Below, in pieces: positions 43,912-56,620 of a DNA stretch of 64,000 bases. Each line of letters starts with the position of its first letter. Position 1 is the first letter of the stretch. This stretch comes from Solea solea (lineage: Eukaryota > Chordata > Actinopteri > Pleuronectiformes > Soleidae), in assembly GCF_958295425.1 (NCBI RefSeq), contig NC_081142.1, forward strand, positions 28,987,649-29,051,648, read 5' to 3'. Both the position numbers and the translations under genes were made by a program. The notes beneath the pieces were generated by a model. That model made no database searches and was not told the origin of the DNA. It saw only the letters and a list, made by a program, of their open reading frames with translations.

Positions 43912-44415
43912 CTCAGCTACAGATGAAGTGTTGTCTGATGATGATAAGAATAAGAAATATTGTTGTTATACAATATCATTTGAAATCCAAAAAAAAATCA
44001 CAAGGTACTGTAATATTTATCATACAGACGCATTGATCAGTGAAACATCATATCCATTCATTCAGGGATAACAAAGTACCAAAACATTTACCTGAAGGAG
44101 CTGTAATTTCTGTGTAAGTCACGTCTGTTGCATGTGTGAAGTGATTTCCAGAAGCCCGCATTTTTCAAAAAAAGAGAGCAAGAGTGGTTATTTATTTTTC
44201 CATCACTTAAGTTTCTTAGATTGCTGCTCTCTGAAATATCCAAACATCTAGTTCTGGTCTTGTATTACAATGTGTCTCATTCAGTGTGAACACGAACCGT
44301 AGGATGTAAGGCGGGGTGCACCCTGGACAGGTCGCTGTGACTTCTTAATGCGCCGTGAATGCGTGTCGCGTTTCTTACTTCATCTGCCATAATTCAAACA
44401 ATACCACCTTGAATG
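43912..44415. other. unassigned sequence left of the Gypsy element
   Basis: No gene or repeat recognised. The Gypsy target duplication TTGA is at 44416-44419. Confidence 0.5.
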
Positions 44416-44419
44416 TTGA

Positions 44420-44633
44420 TGTAAAAGCCCTGAAAAGGGGAGTAATGAGTGGAGAATACACGGACACACACTTTCCTCAGATCACGGAAGGTAATGACTG
44501 AGAGAAAGGAGTGAAGTGCAGCGTAAGGTAGCTCAACAGTGCTACGCTTCCCCTACTGTTGCCCTCAGGCATTTTGAACAAATTATTAAATAAAATAACA
44601 GCTGGTAATACAGAGACAATTCAATCCGTAACA
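44420..44633 (-). repeat. Gypsy 3' LTR (214 bp)
   Basis: Matches 51312-51573 except for a ~47-bp block (51461-51507) present only in the other LTR. Next to it, 44634-44646 is, on the minus strand, TTGAGGGGAAGTA, the expected polypurine tract. Confidence 0.9.
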
Positions 44634-45109
44634 TACTTCCCCTCAAAATTAAATGTTGTCCTCAACATTATGACCTTTAACCTTAAGTGTCCAACTGCAG
44701 TCAAACATATTGAAAAGCTGGAATTCTTGATACATTCTGTTTTGTCTCAGTACATTTTTTTCTTTTTTACAGTTCACTTACAGCCTTAAACCATTTTTGA
44801 CACCTTTAATCGCCAGTTTTGTTTTTTGTTGTCTTTTTTTTGTTTTTTAGTCCCCAGGACACATTGTGTATGTCCAATATCTGGAAAAATGTCAAGACTG
44901 TTCACAGCACGTCATTTGAATCCACCCTAGTCAACATTGAAACAAAGTCCTCAACTGTGCAATGGTTGTGACATCAGTGACACTGCTCCATGAGTGTACG
45001 CGTGTATGATCTATACAAAGTGTTCACATGTGTACGATCAGCAAACGCTAAATAAGTCCATGAGTGTAACGCATTCTAAACTGTCCAAGGCAGAAATAAG
45101 TCTTTTGCT

Positions 45110-45598
45110 TTACATCCCATACAGATAAAGGTGCTGGTTGTAGTAAGGCTGCACTGGTTGTGTCCATATTTGAGGCCTTACATAAGAGGGCAGTAAAGCA
45201 AGACTGTAGCAGGATGGAGTTCCAATTTTGTCATATCTGAGAGTCTTTGGTGGCCTGCACTGTCTCTGAGGCCGCTGAGGTCTCATTTCCATCTCGCTCT
45301 CTCTTGTGTCATCCATCGAGGGCAGTGATACCTCCTCCTCAGCATCAAGCGCATTGTTGTCCTGGATATCCTGACTTTCCGGTAGGTTATCATCACTGTT
45401 CTCCGTCTGATGTGGTTCTGCTGCAGGTTTGTTTTGGTCTGGTGGGGTAACATCTTCTGCCATAACAGGAGTCTCTCTCACTGGTTCGGATAGGGAAAAG
45501 CCAGTTACCTCTGTACGTGTGCAGTTATAGGCAAATATGAGCTTATTCAGAGAATCTTTCCAGTTCATTTTGTCTTTGTCTGTGAGAGTTTTAAGCAT
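45110..45598 (-). pseudogene. Gypsy integrase C-terminal fragment and tail
   Basis: Starts LKTLTDKDKMNWKDSLNKLI then FAYNCTRTEVTGFS, the conserved end of the integrase core (W...L..L..AYN.T....TG.SP). It is followed by a long acidic, Pro-rich tail and RPQRQCRPPKTLRYDKIGTP. The catalytic DDE residues and RNase H are absent between this and the RT segment. Confidence 0.8.
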
Positions 45599-45610
45599 TT
45601 GTATTAATGT

Positions 45611-46525
<915 letters not shown>

Positions 46526-46675
46526 CTCACAAACAACCTGCCTCTGATTCTCATCAAATGACTGAGATCAATGGGGGGGTCCCATGGCTCTGTACTCACT
46601 TCCTGCTCTTTGGTGCATTGAGCCTGAATGTTGTTTACATCAACAGGTGAGTGTGCTTCCTTTGCAGTCCTGACT

Positions 46676-46678
<3 letters not shown>

Positions 46679-46723
<45 letters not shown>

Positions 46724-46962
46724 TACTTTATTAATCCCCTTAGGGAAATTACTCTCAGTCTCAGACTGACTGATATTCTCTGCATTTGACCCATCCTAGA
46801 ATTAGGAGCAGTGGGCTGCTGCAATGAGTAGCGCCCGGGGAGCATTGGGAGTTGGGTACCTTGCTCAGGGGTACCCCAGCCCTTTTTTGGCCGGGTGGGG
46901 ATTTGAACCAGCGACCTTCCGGTTACAAGTCAAGTTCCCTTTCCACTTGGCCACGGGCTGCC
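46679..46962 (-). mobile_element. tRNA-derived SINE, copy 2, with 42-nt uninterrupted A tail
   Basis: Same family as 1008-1285 (GGCAGCCCGTGGCCAAGTGG start, GGTTCAAATCCCC B box, AATAAAGTATCT end). The T run on the plus strand is 46679-46720. It is inserted between the Gypsy RT and protease regions. The long clean tail suggests a young insertion. Confidence 0.9.
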
Positions 46963-47403
46963 CCAAATATATACTGATGTGACTGACTGTGCTGTACCGA
47001 TCGCTACTCTTCCTGTTAACATGATGTCATGGTCAGTGGGGTTTTGGACACTGAGGGTTATACTTGGTTGTGCCCCTTTTCCCACCTGAACAAGTGTGTC
47101 ATACAATTCAAGTCCTTCTGGCCACTGGGGGTTTTCGTCTGGCTCAAATACTGTGGTGTCTTCTCTGAAGGGATTGGCATGTATTTTCTACATGTTACTT
47201 GGACAGCACTATGACTTGGTATATTTGTTTTCTGACAAGCTGTTTTCACAAGGTACTCACTTGTTTGCTCCCCACTCACTGCTTTAATAAATGCCTTAAT
47301 AGTCCTTTTCTTAACTCTTGGAAATGCCGTCTTCACTGTTTTTATTAGTTTATCTCCCTCTTCATTGTCTGTCTGTCTGTTCTGGCTGTTCATAACAACA
47401 CGT

Positions 47404-47733
47404 TCAATGACATTGAAGCCAATAATAGGTCGGGGCTGCTGGCTGCCTTTCATGACTAGCAATGGGGACATTAAACTCCTCTGCATCAGCTGCTAGCCTG
47501 AAGGTCACTTCTACCCACCCCACATATGGCATCTCTGTACCCTTAGCTGCCTCAATCTGTAAGGGATTATCTGAATCAATTATCTCAGCTATGTCTCTCA
47601 GTTCAGGGAAATCATTAATTTTACAGACCTCATCAATTGCAGAAACCTGTGAGCCGGTATCCCAGAGTACTTTGGTCCACTTTCCTTGTAGGTAGCAGTT
47701 GAGGAGACACTTCTTTCCAACCAGTTCAGTCAC
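47404..47733 (-). pseudogene. Gypsy retropepsin-like protease region
   Basis: The minus strand reads MTELVGKKCLLNCYLQGKWT then KVLWDTGSQVSAIDEV. The active-site triad is DTG, with hydrophobic flanks (VLWDTGSQVS). It continues VGWVEVTFRL. Flanked by frameshifts, so a remnant. Confidence 0.85.
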
Positions 47734-47861
47734 TGTTCAATGTTTTTTGTCAGTCATGCATGAATGTTTTTGGTGTGTTTTTGACTCAGGGTGTGTGAAA
47801 AGTGGACAGTTTTCTTCCTTACCGCAGCTGGTGCATTTGTGGGACACTTTGGATGATCTGG

Positions 47862-48601
47862 TCACTCCCTGTCCCTCGGGGGCAACCGCTCCTCGTTTAA
47901 AGGTCTCTCTCTTACACCACTGGACAGTCCCCTGTGTGCTCTGCAGCCTGCAAGGAAGTGCTCACTACTCCCGCACCTGGTGCAATGCATGCAGTATTCC
48001 TCTCCTTGCTGCTGGCACATGAAACATCTCGGTGGGGGACGTGCCGTTGGATACCTCTGTGGTGCAAATCTCTGCTGAAACTGAGCTGTCATGAACCTTG
48101 GATCACCAGCAGCACGGTACGCCTGCATTGGCCCGCTTGGCTTATAGAATTGTGGCGGAACATTAACTGGGTGGTTGGCTGCCCCATAATCTATCTCTTT
48201 GGGAGCACGAGGATACAGTTTTGGTGCATTCTCTGTTTTATGAATGGACTCTCTGATTTGTGACACATCTGCCTTGAGATCTTTCAACAGTACTATGTCT
48301 GCCTTGATTTCTTTTAGGTCAGACAGCACATCTGTAGGGAGGGTGGCAAACAGCATGGTCGCCCGTGTGCCGCGGTGCTGCAGTCTGTCTATTTTTATCT
48401 TGCTGCTCCTTCTCATGAGCACATGCCATACGTATTTAGCTTCTCCAAAAGCAACTCATCTGAGGAAGATGGGTTCGACAGGTAAGGCTGGAGGTCAGTT
48501 TTAATATTGTCATTTTGTAGGCCTGTGAGTACAGTGTGCATGAACATACTCTGCACTAGTGTAGGGTCATACTTGAGACTACTCAGCTTCCTGTGATGCA
48601 A
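47862..48601 (-). pseudogene. Gypsy gag-like region with CCHC zinc knuckle
   Basis: Two frames. 48601-48413 has LVQSMFMHTVLTGLQNDNIK then TDLQPYLSNP, capsid-like. 48422-47862 contains a helical linker (LSDLKEIKADIVLLKDLKAD), a Pro/Tyr-rich segment and the knuckle CTRCGSSEHFLAGC (CX2CX4HX4C), preceded by CFMCQQQGEEYC. The split between frames marks a frameshift. Confidence 0.85.
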
Positions 48602-49149
48602 ACAATATTTTCTGCCTTAAATCCATTGCTTTAATTAAACATTTTTGTGGAGTCTCTTTATTGCTCTGAACCTCGGTGGTAAGTTGTTTGTATAGCTCAG
48701 TTGCACTCCTCTCTTGGTAGTGTGACCGGAGGATTCTCCTTAGATTAGGCAGGGACATGTCTCTTTTGCCTTCAAGATAGCTCCGCAGCTATAGGCCAGG
48801 TACAATAGCTCTGATAACAGCATCCGCTATTTCTGATTCAGGGTAGCCTTTGCTGAGACCCTTCTCAATTTGGCGAGCCAGACAGGAGAAGGTAAGCCTG
48901 TTCTTTTGTCCAGGTTCGCCAATTTGACCTGAAATTTTAAAGTCTTTTCACCATGGCAGGTTGATTGTATTGGCAGAGACTGTGTAAACGGGTACAGATT
49001 AATTGTTTACTACACTCTTCCTGTTTTTGTTTTTCTGTTCTTCATCATCTTTAGCTTGTTCTGGTGTTTCATTTTTGTTATTCTCCTGCAGTGTTTTAAT
49101 TGTGTAAAGTAGGATCAACAGTTCTGACATGCCTTCATCTTCAAGTTCA
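48602..49149 (-). other. 5' part of Gypsy gag/leader, heavily decayed
   Basis: The minus strand continues gag-like sequence, but no open frame of useful length remains. Confidence 0.5.
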
Positions 49150-51120
49150 CTTAGCTCATCATGTTCACCATGGTTAATAATATGGGAAACAATAGCGCTG
49201 ACTTTCTCTCCAATCTTGTGTCACTACATGATCGTCTTCTCATACTTGGTGATTTTAATATCCACGTCTGCTGTCCAGACAAACCTTTGGTTAGCAAATT
49301 TTGTGGTGTAACAGATGCACTTGGCTTTACGCAACACATAGATAAAGCTACTCATAAACTGGGACATACACTTGACCTCATTTTGTCTTCTGGTTTAACT
49401 GTTGAAAATATTGTGATTGAGGATGCTACTAAAGGAGATGGAAAAAGGACCAACTTACTGTCTCCTTTGAAATGTTTAAATCTGCATTAACTTCTTTGCC
49501 AGTGTTGGGAACGTTACTTTAAAAAAGTAATTAGTTATAGTTACTCACTACTTGTTCCAAAAAGTAACTGAGTTATTAACTGAATTACTTTATAATAAAA
49601 GTAACTCGTTACCAGGGAAAGTAACTATTTGCGTTACTGTTAAAAAAAAGTTGCTATATGTCAAAGAATTTGGATTTTTTTGTGTAGTTTTCACAGGTCA
49701 GTTGAAATGAGTAGAACAGACAGGTGTTTGTACCTAACTTTCTATATTTATTGCACGTCGACAGACAGCAAGATGTTTATCCTGCACTTCAAGTATTATC
49801 TTTGTAAGAAAAGTAAACATTTACACCATATAAAGTGCATTTAACTCTAGCAAATTAAATCAAACTCTCTCAACCTGAGACAACAAAAGTAAACTTTTAA
49901 ACAACAAAAAAGTGTGTTTAGCTCTGTAGTCTTATTCTTAATCAAATAAATCAAACTCTCAATAATCGGTGTGCCATTGTGAGATGCTTCATTAAATTAG
50001 AATTGCTTACAACGGATGTCGACAAATCATAAGAAAGCATAACATCTCTTTTCACCTTTATGCGGATGACTCTCAGCTGTACTTGCCTCTAAAATCTAGG
50101 GACTCCATACAATCACTCCTGGTCTGTCTTGAAGACAGCAAAAGTTGGATGGCCAAAAACTTCCTCCTGCTGAATAGTGACAAGACAGAAATCATAATTT
50201 TTGGTTCTCCCAAGGCAAGATGCACTGTAGAGCAAAACCTAGGTCATCTCACCCCATCTGTCAAATCCCATGCTAGGAACCTGGGGGTCATCCTTGATTC
50301 TGAACTCTGCCTTGACAAACAGATCAGCACTGTTGTCAAAAATAGTTTTTACCAACTCAGAATGATCTCCCACCTCAAATCCTTCCTATCTCATAATGAC
50401 CTTGAGAAAGTTATCCACGCCTTTATTACAGCACGGCTGGATTACTGCAACTCCCTTTACCTTGGCCTCCCCCAATCCTCAATCAGACGCCTGCAGTTGG
50501 TCCAAAATTCAACTGCGCGCCTTCTAACTGGTACTAGGAGGCGTGAGCACATCACGCCCATTCTAGCCTCCTTACACTGGCTCCCAGTTCATTTTAGGGT
50601 CCAGTTTAAAGTTTTACTATCTGTTTTTAAGGCACTTAATGGGCTGGCCCCATCACCAACCTTGCCCAGCTTCACTCTACCCAAAGGTCCCTTCGATCCA
50701 CCAACAAAGGGCTCCTACATGTGCCGCACTCACGGCTGAAACAGCGGGGTGACAGAGCCTTTGCTGTTGCTGCTCCACGTTTGTGGAACCAGCTCCCCCT
50801 GGATATTAGATCTGCCCCCTCCATTTCTGCCTTCAAATCCAGGCTAAAACCCACCTGTACTCCCTGGCCTTTCTTGTTCCCTAAATCCTGTATTGCTTTT
50901 CTCTATAGTTTCTGTGTTGTGTGCCCTGTCTTGAATGTTACTTATTTCACTATTCATGTTTTATTTAATGATGACTATTGGTCAAATGTTTTTCTTTTTT
51001 GTATTATTTTGTATTATTTTGTGTCTTTTTTAGTCTTTCACTGTACAGCACTTTGGTCAGCTTATGCTGTGTGTAAATGTGCTTTATAAATTAAATTTAC
51101 TTACTTACTTACTTACTTAC
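49150..51120 (+). mobile_element. L2-type LINE inserted in the Gypsy element
   Basis: The plus strand encodes endonuclease C-terminal sequence (RLLILGDFNIHVCCPDKPLV, LDLILSSGLTVENIVIED), then a gap. The C-terminal RT follows from LYADDSQLYLPL (50060): WMAKNFLLLNSDKTEIIIFG, RNLGVILDSELCLDKQI, LDYCNSLYLGLPQSS, RLLTGTRRREHITPILASLH. The end of the ORF is frameshifted at ~50730. The 3' end is a (TTAC)n tail at 51097-51120. The central RT is missing and a hAT terminus occupies part of the gap. Confidence 0.9.
49502..49640. mobile_element. hAT terminus (AAGTAACT-rich type) within the L2 LINE
   Basis: CAGTGTTGGGAACGTTACTT, then repeated AAAGTAACT/AGTTACT motifs, characteristic of a common fish hAT family. 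Sequence to ~50030 may be its interior. The other end and duplication are not found. Confidence 0.65.
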
Positions 51121-51311
51121 CGTGGGTTTTGCTGTTCCCTAGTGGACACTTTACACCTCAGGATGCACGCTTTCCTCGGCTAGGCTCTCACTCCAACTGT
51201 AGCAGCACTCTCTTCCACCTGGGTTCATTTTTATGAGATGATCGAAGCGGGATGTCTTCCTCTGTTTTGGGACGCCAACCTCGCCTCTTTCATCCCAGCG
51301 GTGCCTCTCAA

Positions 51312-51573
51312 TGTAAAAGCCCTGAAAAGGGGAGTAATGAGGGAAGAATACACGGACACACACTTTCCTCAGATCACGGATGTTAATGACTGAGAGACAG
51401 GAGTGAAGTGCAGCGTAAGGTAGCTCAACAGCGCTACGCTTCCCCTACTGTTGCCCTCAGGTAATTACAACAAAGCATAAGAAAATACAAAAATACTGAT
51501 ATTAAATGGCATTTTGAACAAATTATTAAATAAAATAACAGCTGGTAATACAGAGACAATTCAATCCGTCACA
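51312..51573 (-). repeat. Gypsy 5' LTR (262 bp)
   Basis: Partner of 44420-44633. On the minus strand it starts TGTGACGGATTGAATTGTCT and ends CTTTTACA. No convincing primer-binding site directly follows. Confidence 0.9.
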
Positions 51574-52507
51574 TTGACAGGTTTTCTTCTTCTTTTCCTT
51601 TCGGCTGCTCCCTTCAGGGGTCGCCACAGTGAATCAACCTCCTCCATCTCACCCTGTTCTCTGTATCCCCCTCTCTCACACCAACTAACTTCATGTCCTC
51701 TTTCACTACATCCATAAACCTTCTCTTTGGTCTTTCTCTAGACCTCCTGCCTGGCAGTTCCAACCCCAGCATCCTTCTACCAATATACTCACTATCCCTC
51801 CTCTGTACATGACCAAACCATCTCATTCTGGCCTCTCTGACCTTATCTCCAAAACATCTAACATGTGCTGTTCCTCTGATTGACTCATTCCTGATCCTAT
51901 CCATCTTCGTCACTCCCAAAGAGAACCTCAACATCTTCATCTCTGCTACCTCCAGCTCTGCTTCCTGTCTTTTCCTCAGTGCCACTGTTTCTAGACCATA
52001 CAGCATCGCTGGTCTCGCCACTGTATATCTTACAGTATATCTTTCCTTTCATTCTGGCTGATACTCTTTTATCACACATTACCCCTGACACTTTTCTCCA
52101 CCCATTCCAACCAGCTTGAACATGTTTCTTCACCTCTTTTCCACAATCTCCACTGCTCTGGACTGTTGACCCTAAATACTTCAAATCCTCCACCTTCTTT
52201 ATCTCAACTCCCTGTAGCCTCATGGTTCCACTTGGGTTCCTCTCATTCACACACATATATTCTGTCTTGCTGCGACTAACCTTCATTCCTCTCTTTTCTG
52301 GAGCATATCTCCACCTCTGGAGCTTTTCCTCCACCTAGTCTCTGCTCTCACCACAGATCACAATGTCAGCAAACATCATAGTCCATGGAGATTCCTGTCT
52401 AACCTCATCTGTCAGTCTGTCCATCACCACAGCAAACAAGAAGGGACTCAGAGCCGAACCCTGTGTAGTCCCACCTCCACCTTGAACTTCTCTGTCACAC
52501 CTACAGC

Positions 52508-53384
52508 CAGTGGTGGGCTGTCAGGGCCAGCAGGGCCTTTCTGCTGGCCCTGACAATAACAAAAAAGTATTTTTATTATTATTATTATTACTATTTTATT
52601 TTTTTTAATAATCAAATTAATGTGTGTCTGAACGTGTCTGAATTCAATTACTTTCTCAGTATGTTATGATTTTATTTCCAGAAAGAATATGGTTATTTTT
52701 TGTGAAGCTGAGCTGGATTTTCCTGGATGTCATTAAACGCACCATAGCTCCGTGGAACTGCTCTAGTAGTATTGCTGGCCTTTCGTTGAAGCTGCCATTT
52801 CCTATTTGGTTATAACTTTGACTGACGTGTGTCGTCAGCCAATCAAAATGTGATGCATAGTGACTGAACGCCCCAGGCCCAGTGATGTGTCTGGTGCTAG
52901 CCCCCGCTGTTGTCATCAACGACGTTTGAACCTTTGGCGGGTTTTGAAGTAAACTATGACCACTGCATTCACACCACCGATCCATCATGTTTCTGATCTC
53001 CTTCGTGTGCACTTTTCACGGCGATCGTTTGGAGAAAAGAAGGAAATTATTTCAAGAGGAAGACCTACACCGAAGAGGTACATCATTTACGGTAGTTCGA
53101 GTGTTAATGATAAATTGATAACATTTTTTAGAAGTGGTGAGGACAAAACTGTTGATCATAAATAGTGCCGTGGACGTGTCCCGCCGCGTAGTTGACGCCT
53201 ATGCTTATGTGGAAGCTTGTTTTTGTGTCATATGGTGGCTTGTGAAATTGCGTTAGCAAGATGTGGTGGTAATGATGCAGTAGCCTATAGATGCGCAGTG
53301 GTGTGCGTACGTGCGCTATGGCATGTTTTTTTTTTTGTTTTTTTTACTGAAGGCCCTGACTGAAACCCCACAGAAACGCTACTG
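52508..53384. mobile_element. 877-bp non-autonomous hAT element, family A copy 2
   Basis: CAGTGGTGGGCTGTCAGGGC at the left and CAGTAGCGTTTCTGTGGGGT (minus strand) at the right. Perfect 8-bp duplication CCTACAGC (52500-52507 and 53385-53392) within the RTE coding sequence. Same family as 6933-7800, inverted relative to it. A subterminal palindrome (GTCAGGGCCAGCA / TGCTGGCCCTGAC) is at 52519-52556. Confidence 0.93.
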
Positions 53385-53486
53385 CCTACAGCACACCTCA
53401 CCGCTGTCTCACAGTTGTCATACATGTCCTGCACCAGTCTAACATACTTCTGTGCCACTCCAGACTTCCTTATACAGTACCATAGT

Positions 53487-54559
53487 CAGAGCTGGCCCTG
53501 GGCATAGGCAGTATAGGCAATTATAAATACTACTTTTTATTTTTTTACCAGTGCCATTATTACTATTATTTCGAAATATTATATAAGCCCACAGCAACAT
53601 AAAGTCATAACAAAGACTATTAAATAATGCAGAAGCCTTTTTTCTGGGTTTCTGTACCTGCCCTCTGTGAGGGGGGCGGGGTCAAAAGGCCAGCTGCCTA
53701 AATCTGACAGCACCGTGACCCAGAGACGAAGAAAAAGATTAATGACACTGTATCGGAATTATGTCCAAAAGACTGAAGCCATCGGCGCCCAAGGAAGGAA
53801 AAGAAGGAAAGAAGAGGAAGAAAAACATGAAAAAGATAGAGGTACAGTAATGTCAATGTGATGAAGTTCATGAAATTATAATAGTTTAATGCATCGTAGT
53901 TACCGTTGTTGGAGCAGAGTGTTAGCTTGCTAGCTTACTTCGGACGATAGCAACATTGTTTAATAATCACTAAATAGCTGAGTGGACGTGTGTTAATGTT
54001 ACTCCACCTTAAATTCATCAGGGACATTTGGAAACTTAACGTTAGGCCTGTTCAGGTGTTATTTTACAGGTGTCTTTCCTGCTTGTATGTCAGTTAAAAT
54101 GCTTTTAGTTGTCCATCCCCTTTGTAACAGGGTGGTTGTAAGCCTTTGGTTTTATGTGTCACAGTTTATGTTTGTTAAAGTTTACATCAGTGTTAAAGTG
54201 CAGATAAAGTGTATTACTGTTAATATTTCATACCTTAGCTTTCCCATATCATTCATAGGCTATATATACATATATATTCATTTCACTGCACTTTACTGGT
54301 TTTTGCACTCTGGTTAGACTGAATTGCATTGCAATGACAATAAAGTTGAATGAATCTCATCACATTTGCATTATTAGTCTATATTAGTCTCATGTATAGC
54401 ACACCAAGCATCTGTTTTTTTATTAAAATGTAACATGCAGTCGTCACATATACTTCTCTTCTCTCTTCAGATGCAAAATATTTCAGTACCACCCCCAGTG
54501 ACACAGCATCAGGTGCTGCTGTCCTTTTTCATTTTATCACTTGTTTCTGGCCGGCACTG
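53487..54559 (+). mobile_element. 1.07-kb hAT element with transposase N-terminal exons
   Basis: The ends are CAGAGCTGGCCC and, on the minus strand, CAGTGCCGGCCAG. Perfect 8-bp duplication ACCATAGT (53479-53486 and 54560-54567). The plus strand near 53760-53840 encodes KTEAIGAQGRKRRKEEEEKH then EKDR followed by a GT donor. After TTCTCTCTTCAG at 54471 comes DAKYFSTTPSDTASG. These resemble the basic N-terminus of ZMYM1/TTF-type hAT transposases. The catalytic domain is deleted. Confidence 0.92.
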
Positions 54560-55378
54560 ACCATAGTTCCTCTCTCGGCACCCTGTCATAGGCTTTTTCC
54601 AGATCTACAAAGGCACAATGCAGCTCCCTCTGACCTTCTCTGTATTTCTCTACCAGCATTCTTAAAGCAAATACTGCATCTGTAGTACCCTTTGTAGGCA
54701 TGAAACCATACTGTTGCTCACAAATGCTGACTTCTGCTCTCAGTCTAGTTTCCACTAGTCTTTCCCAATTCTTAAAAATGGGCACCATCACACTTCTTCT
54801 CCATTCCTCAGGCATCCCCTCACTCTCTAAGATCCTGTTGAATAGTCTAACCAGAAACTCTAGTGCCCCCCTAACTTCAGCTTTCCTAATCTCTGCTACT
54901 TCATGGTTCACAGTAGTCACCTCTTCTACCCTTTGCTCTCTTTCATTGTCCTCATTCATTAGCTCTTCAAAGTACTCTTTCCATCTTCCCATTAATTCTG
55001 TGGCACCTGTCAACACATGTCCCTCTCTATCCTTAATCACCCGAACCTGCTGGACGTCTTTCCCATCTCTATCTCTCTGTTTTGCCAACCTGTATAAATC
55101 ATTCTCTCCCTCCTTACTTTCCAACCAAGCATACAAGTCATCATATGCCCTTTGTTTGGCCTTTGCCACCTCTACCTTTACCTTGTGCTGCATCTCCCTG
55201 TACTCCTGTCTGCTCTCTTCAGTCTCCTCAGTGTCCCACTTTTTCTTTGCTTACCTCTTTCTCTTTATATACTCCTGCACTTCCCCATTCCACCACCAAG
55301 TCTCCTTATCTACTTTCCTTCCAGACGACACACGACACAAGTACTCTCCTACCTGTCTCTGTCTAATTGACAGGTTTT

Positions 55379-56462
55379 GTTTATTCTATTCTCATATCGT
55401 CAGTGCCTTCTGACAATGACGCTCTCACGTTTATAGAAAAGAAGCCTTCACGTAAAAAGGGCACTGACAACGTAAAGGAAAGTAAGACTTCTTGAAGTGC
55501 ATGTAAAAGATAGAACATAAAACAGATCTTAAAAGATAAGCATTATAATCTATACATTAGAAATGATATGCACATACATATGGATTAGAACACATACAAC
55601 AATAACTTAACAATGTGTCATTGGAAAAAAAAAACGCCACAAGATAATCCTTTGACAAACAAATGTTCACTCACTGACTAGCTGGTTGAAATGAAGGCAG
55701 ATTATGTCTGAACATTCAAGACAACTACAGTGCATGTTTTTTTATGTGTGAAAAAAAAGGTGGAGACTCAGTCTATCTGTCTCTGGTAAAAATGAGTTTA
55801 ATTAGCTCCAAATGGATAATGGTCCTCGCACAGCAGACCCTTCCAGGCTCATTTAAGTCCAATGTGTGGAGAAAATGAATCAATGTGGACTTGAAGAAAG
55901 TGCATTCGCTTTATGATTTGGTGGCACTTTTTCTTTTTTTAAAGTTTCAGTAAACAAGCGAGGTGTTGACCTCGGCAGCAGCTGAGATCAGAGCTGTGCA
56001 GCAGTTTCACATGGCGAGGGCTTCAAAGTGCATAAATATAAGACTGTTGCCAGGGCACAGTTCACCATGTTAGCACGTTTACAGGTACCACAGGCAGCAT
56101 TTCTAATCTTTCCACTGTGATTTAGTGTTCTTGTATCATTTTCAGAACATTTCTCTTTGTATTGCCAATACACAATTATATATGATGATAAACAAGTAAA
56201 AAACTGATTAAGGGAATTTGTCACCATTTTAGGACATTTATTCAAAAACAAAAGGAAACGGCTGCTGTCAGTCACTGTAAATCCGGGAGAAACTCCAATC
56301 AGGAGCCAACATTTCAAAAAGCTGATGGGGTTCAATAAGAGTGTTTCCAGTCAAACTGACGGTGCCAAACACTTTGTGTGGAGGTGCTGTGATATCAGTG
56401 GCTCCCACTCATCTACAGACAGAAAGGAAACAAGCTGATGTTCATAAATATGAAGGTGTAAG
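55379..56462. other. mostly unique non-coding sequence
   Basis: Low repeat content compared with the rest of the window. It includes a possible 79-bp plus-strand exon (55405-55483) and a TAATTA-bearing block (55780-56100) that could be conserved regulatory DNA. Confidence 0.4.
55405..55483 (+). other. weak candidate exon, unrecognised
   Basis: Between ATCGTCAG and GTAAGACTT the plus strand encodes PSDNDALTFIEKKPSRKKGT DNVKE without stops. Consensus-like splice edges, but no family recognised and short. It could equally be a transposase fragment. Confidence 0.25.
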
Positions 56463-56500
56463 TCGCTTTGATGAAACGTCTGCTAAATGACATGTAAAAG
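56463..56500 (+). mobile_element. SINE tail fragment
   Basis: AAGTCGCTTTGATGAAACGT CTGCTAAATGACATG matches the tail of the SINE at 39470-39637. Confidence 0.6.
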
Positions 56501-56551
56501 AAGAATGAACCAGTCTTTCATTGCTGTTTTAAAAGTTCATATTACTCAATC

Positions 56552-56620
56552 AGCACACACACACACACGCACTCACATACGCACGCACACACACGCACGC
56601 ACACACACACACACACACAT
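56552..56620. repeat. (CA)n/(CACG)n microsatellite
   Basis: Alternating CACACA and CGCACA units. Confidence 0.95.

Larger units (their letters stand above)
51586..55366 (-). mobile_element. RTE-type LINE with two hAT insertions
   Basis: Same family as 1436-3985. Read on the minus strand: KVDKETWWWNGEVQEYIKRK-type sequence near 55300, KVEVAKAKQRAYDDLYAWLE, CEQQYGFMPTKGTTDAVFAL, FVDLEKAYDRVPRE, FADDIVICGE, YLGSTVQSSGDCGKEVKKHV, RPAMLYGLETVALRKRQEAE and RRMLGLELPGRRSRERPKRR. The intact 3' UTR ends GGCGACCCCTGAAGGGAGCA then GCCGAAAGG and GAAGAAGA. A 12-bp duplication TTGACAGGTTTT lies at 51574-51585 and 55367-55378. It is 5'-truncated and frameshifted; removing the hATs leaves ~1.8 kb. Confidence 0.93.

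Noticed and set aside
51200..51311. Gypsy primer-binding site (TTGGCGTCCC near 51275 on the minus strand)
   Set aside because: About 40 bp from the LTR edge defined by the TTGA duplication, too far for a normal primer-binding site.
54700..55413. 237-codon plus-strand frame
   Set aside because: Antisense shadow of the minus-strand RTE copy.
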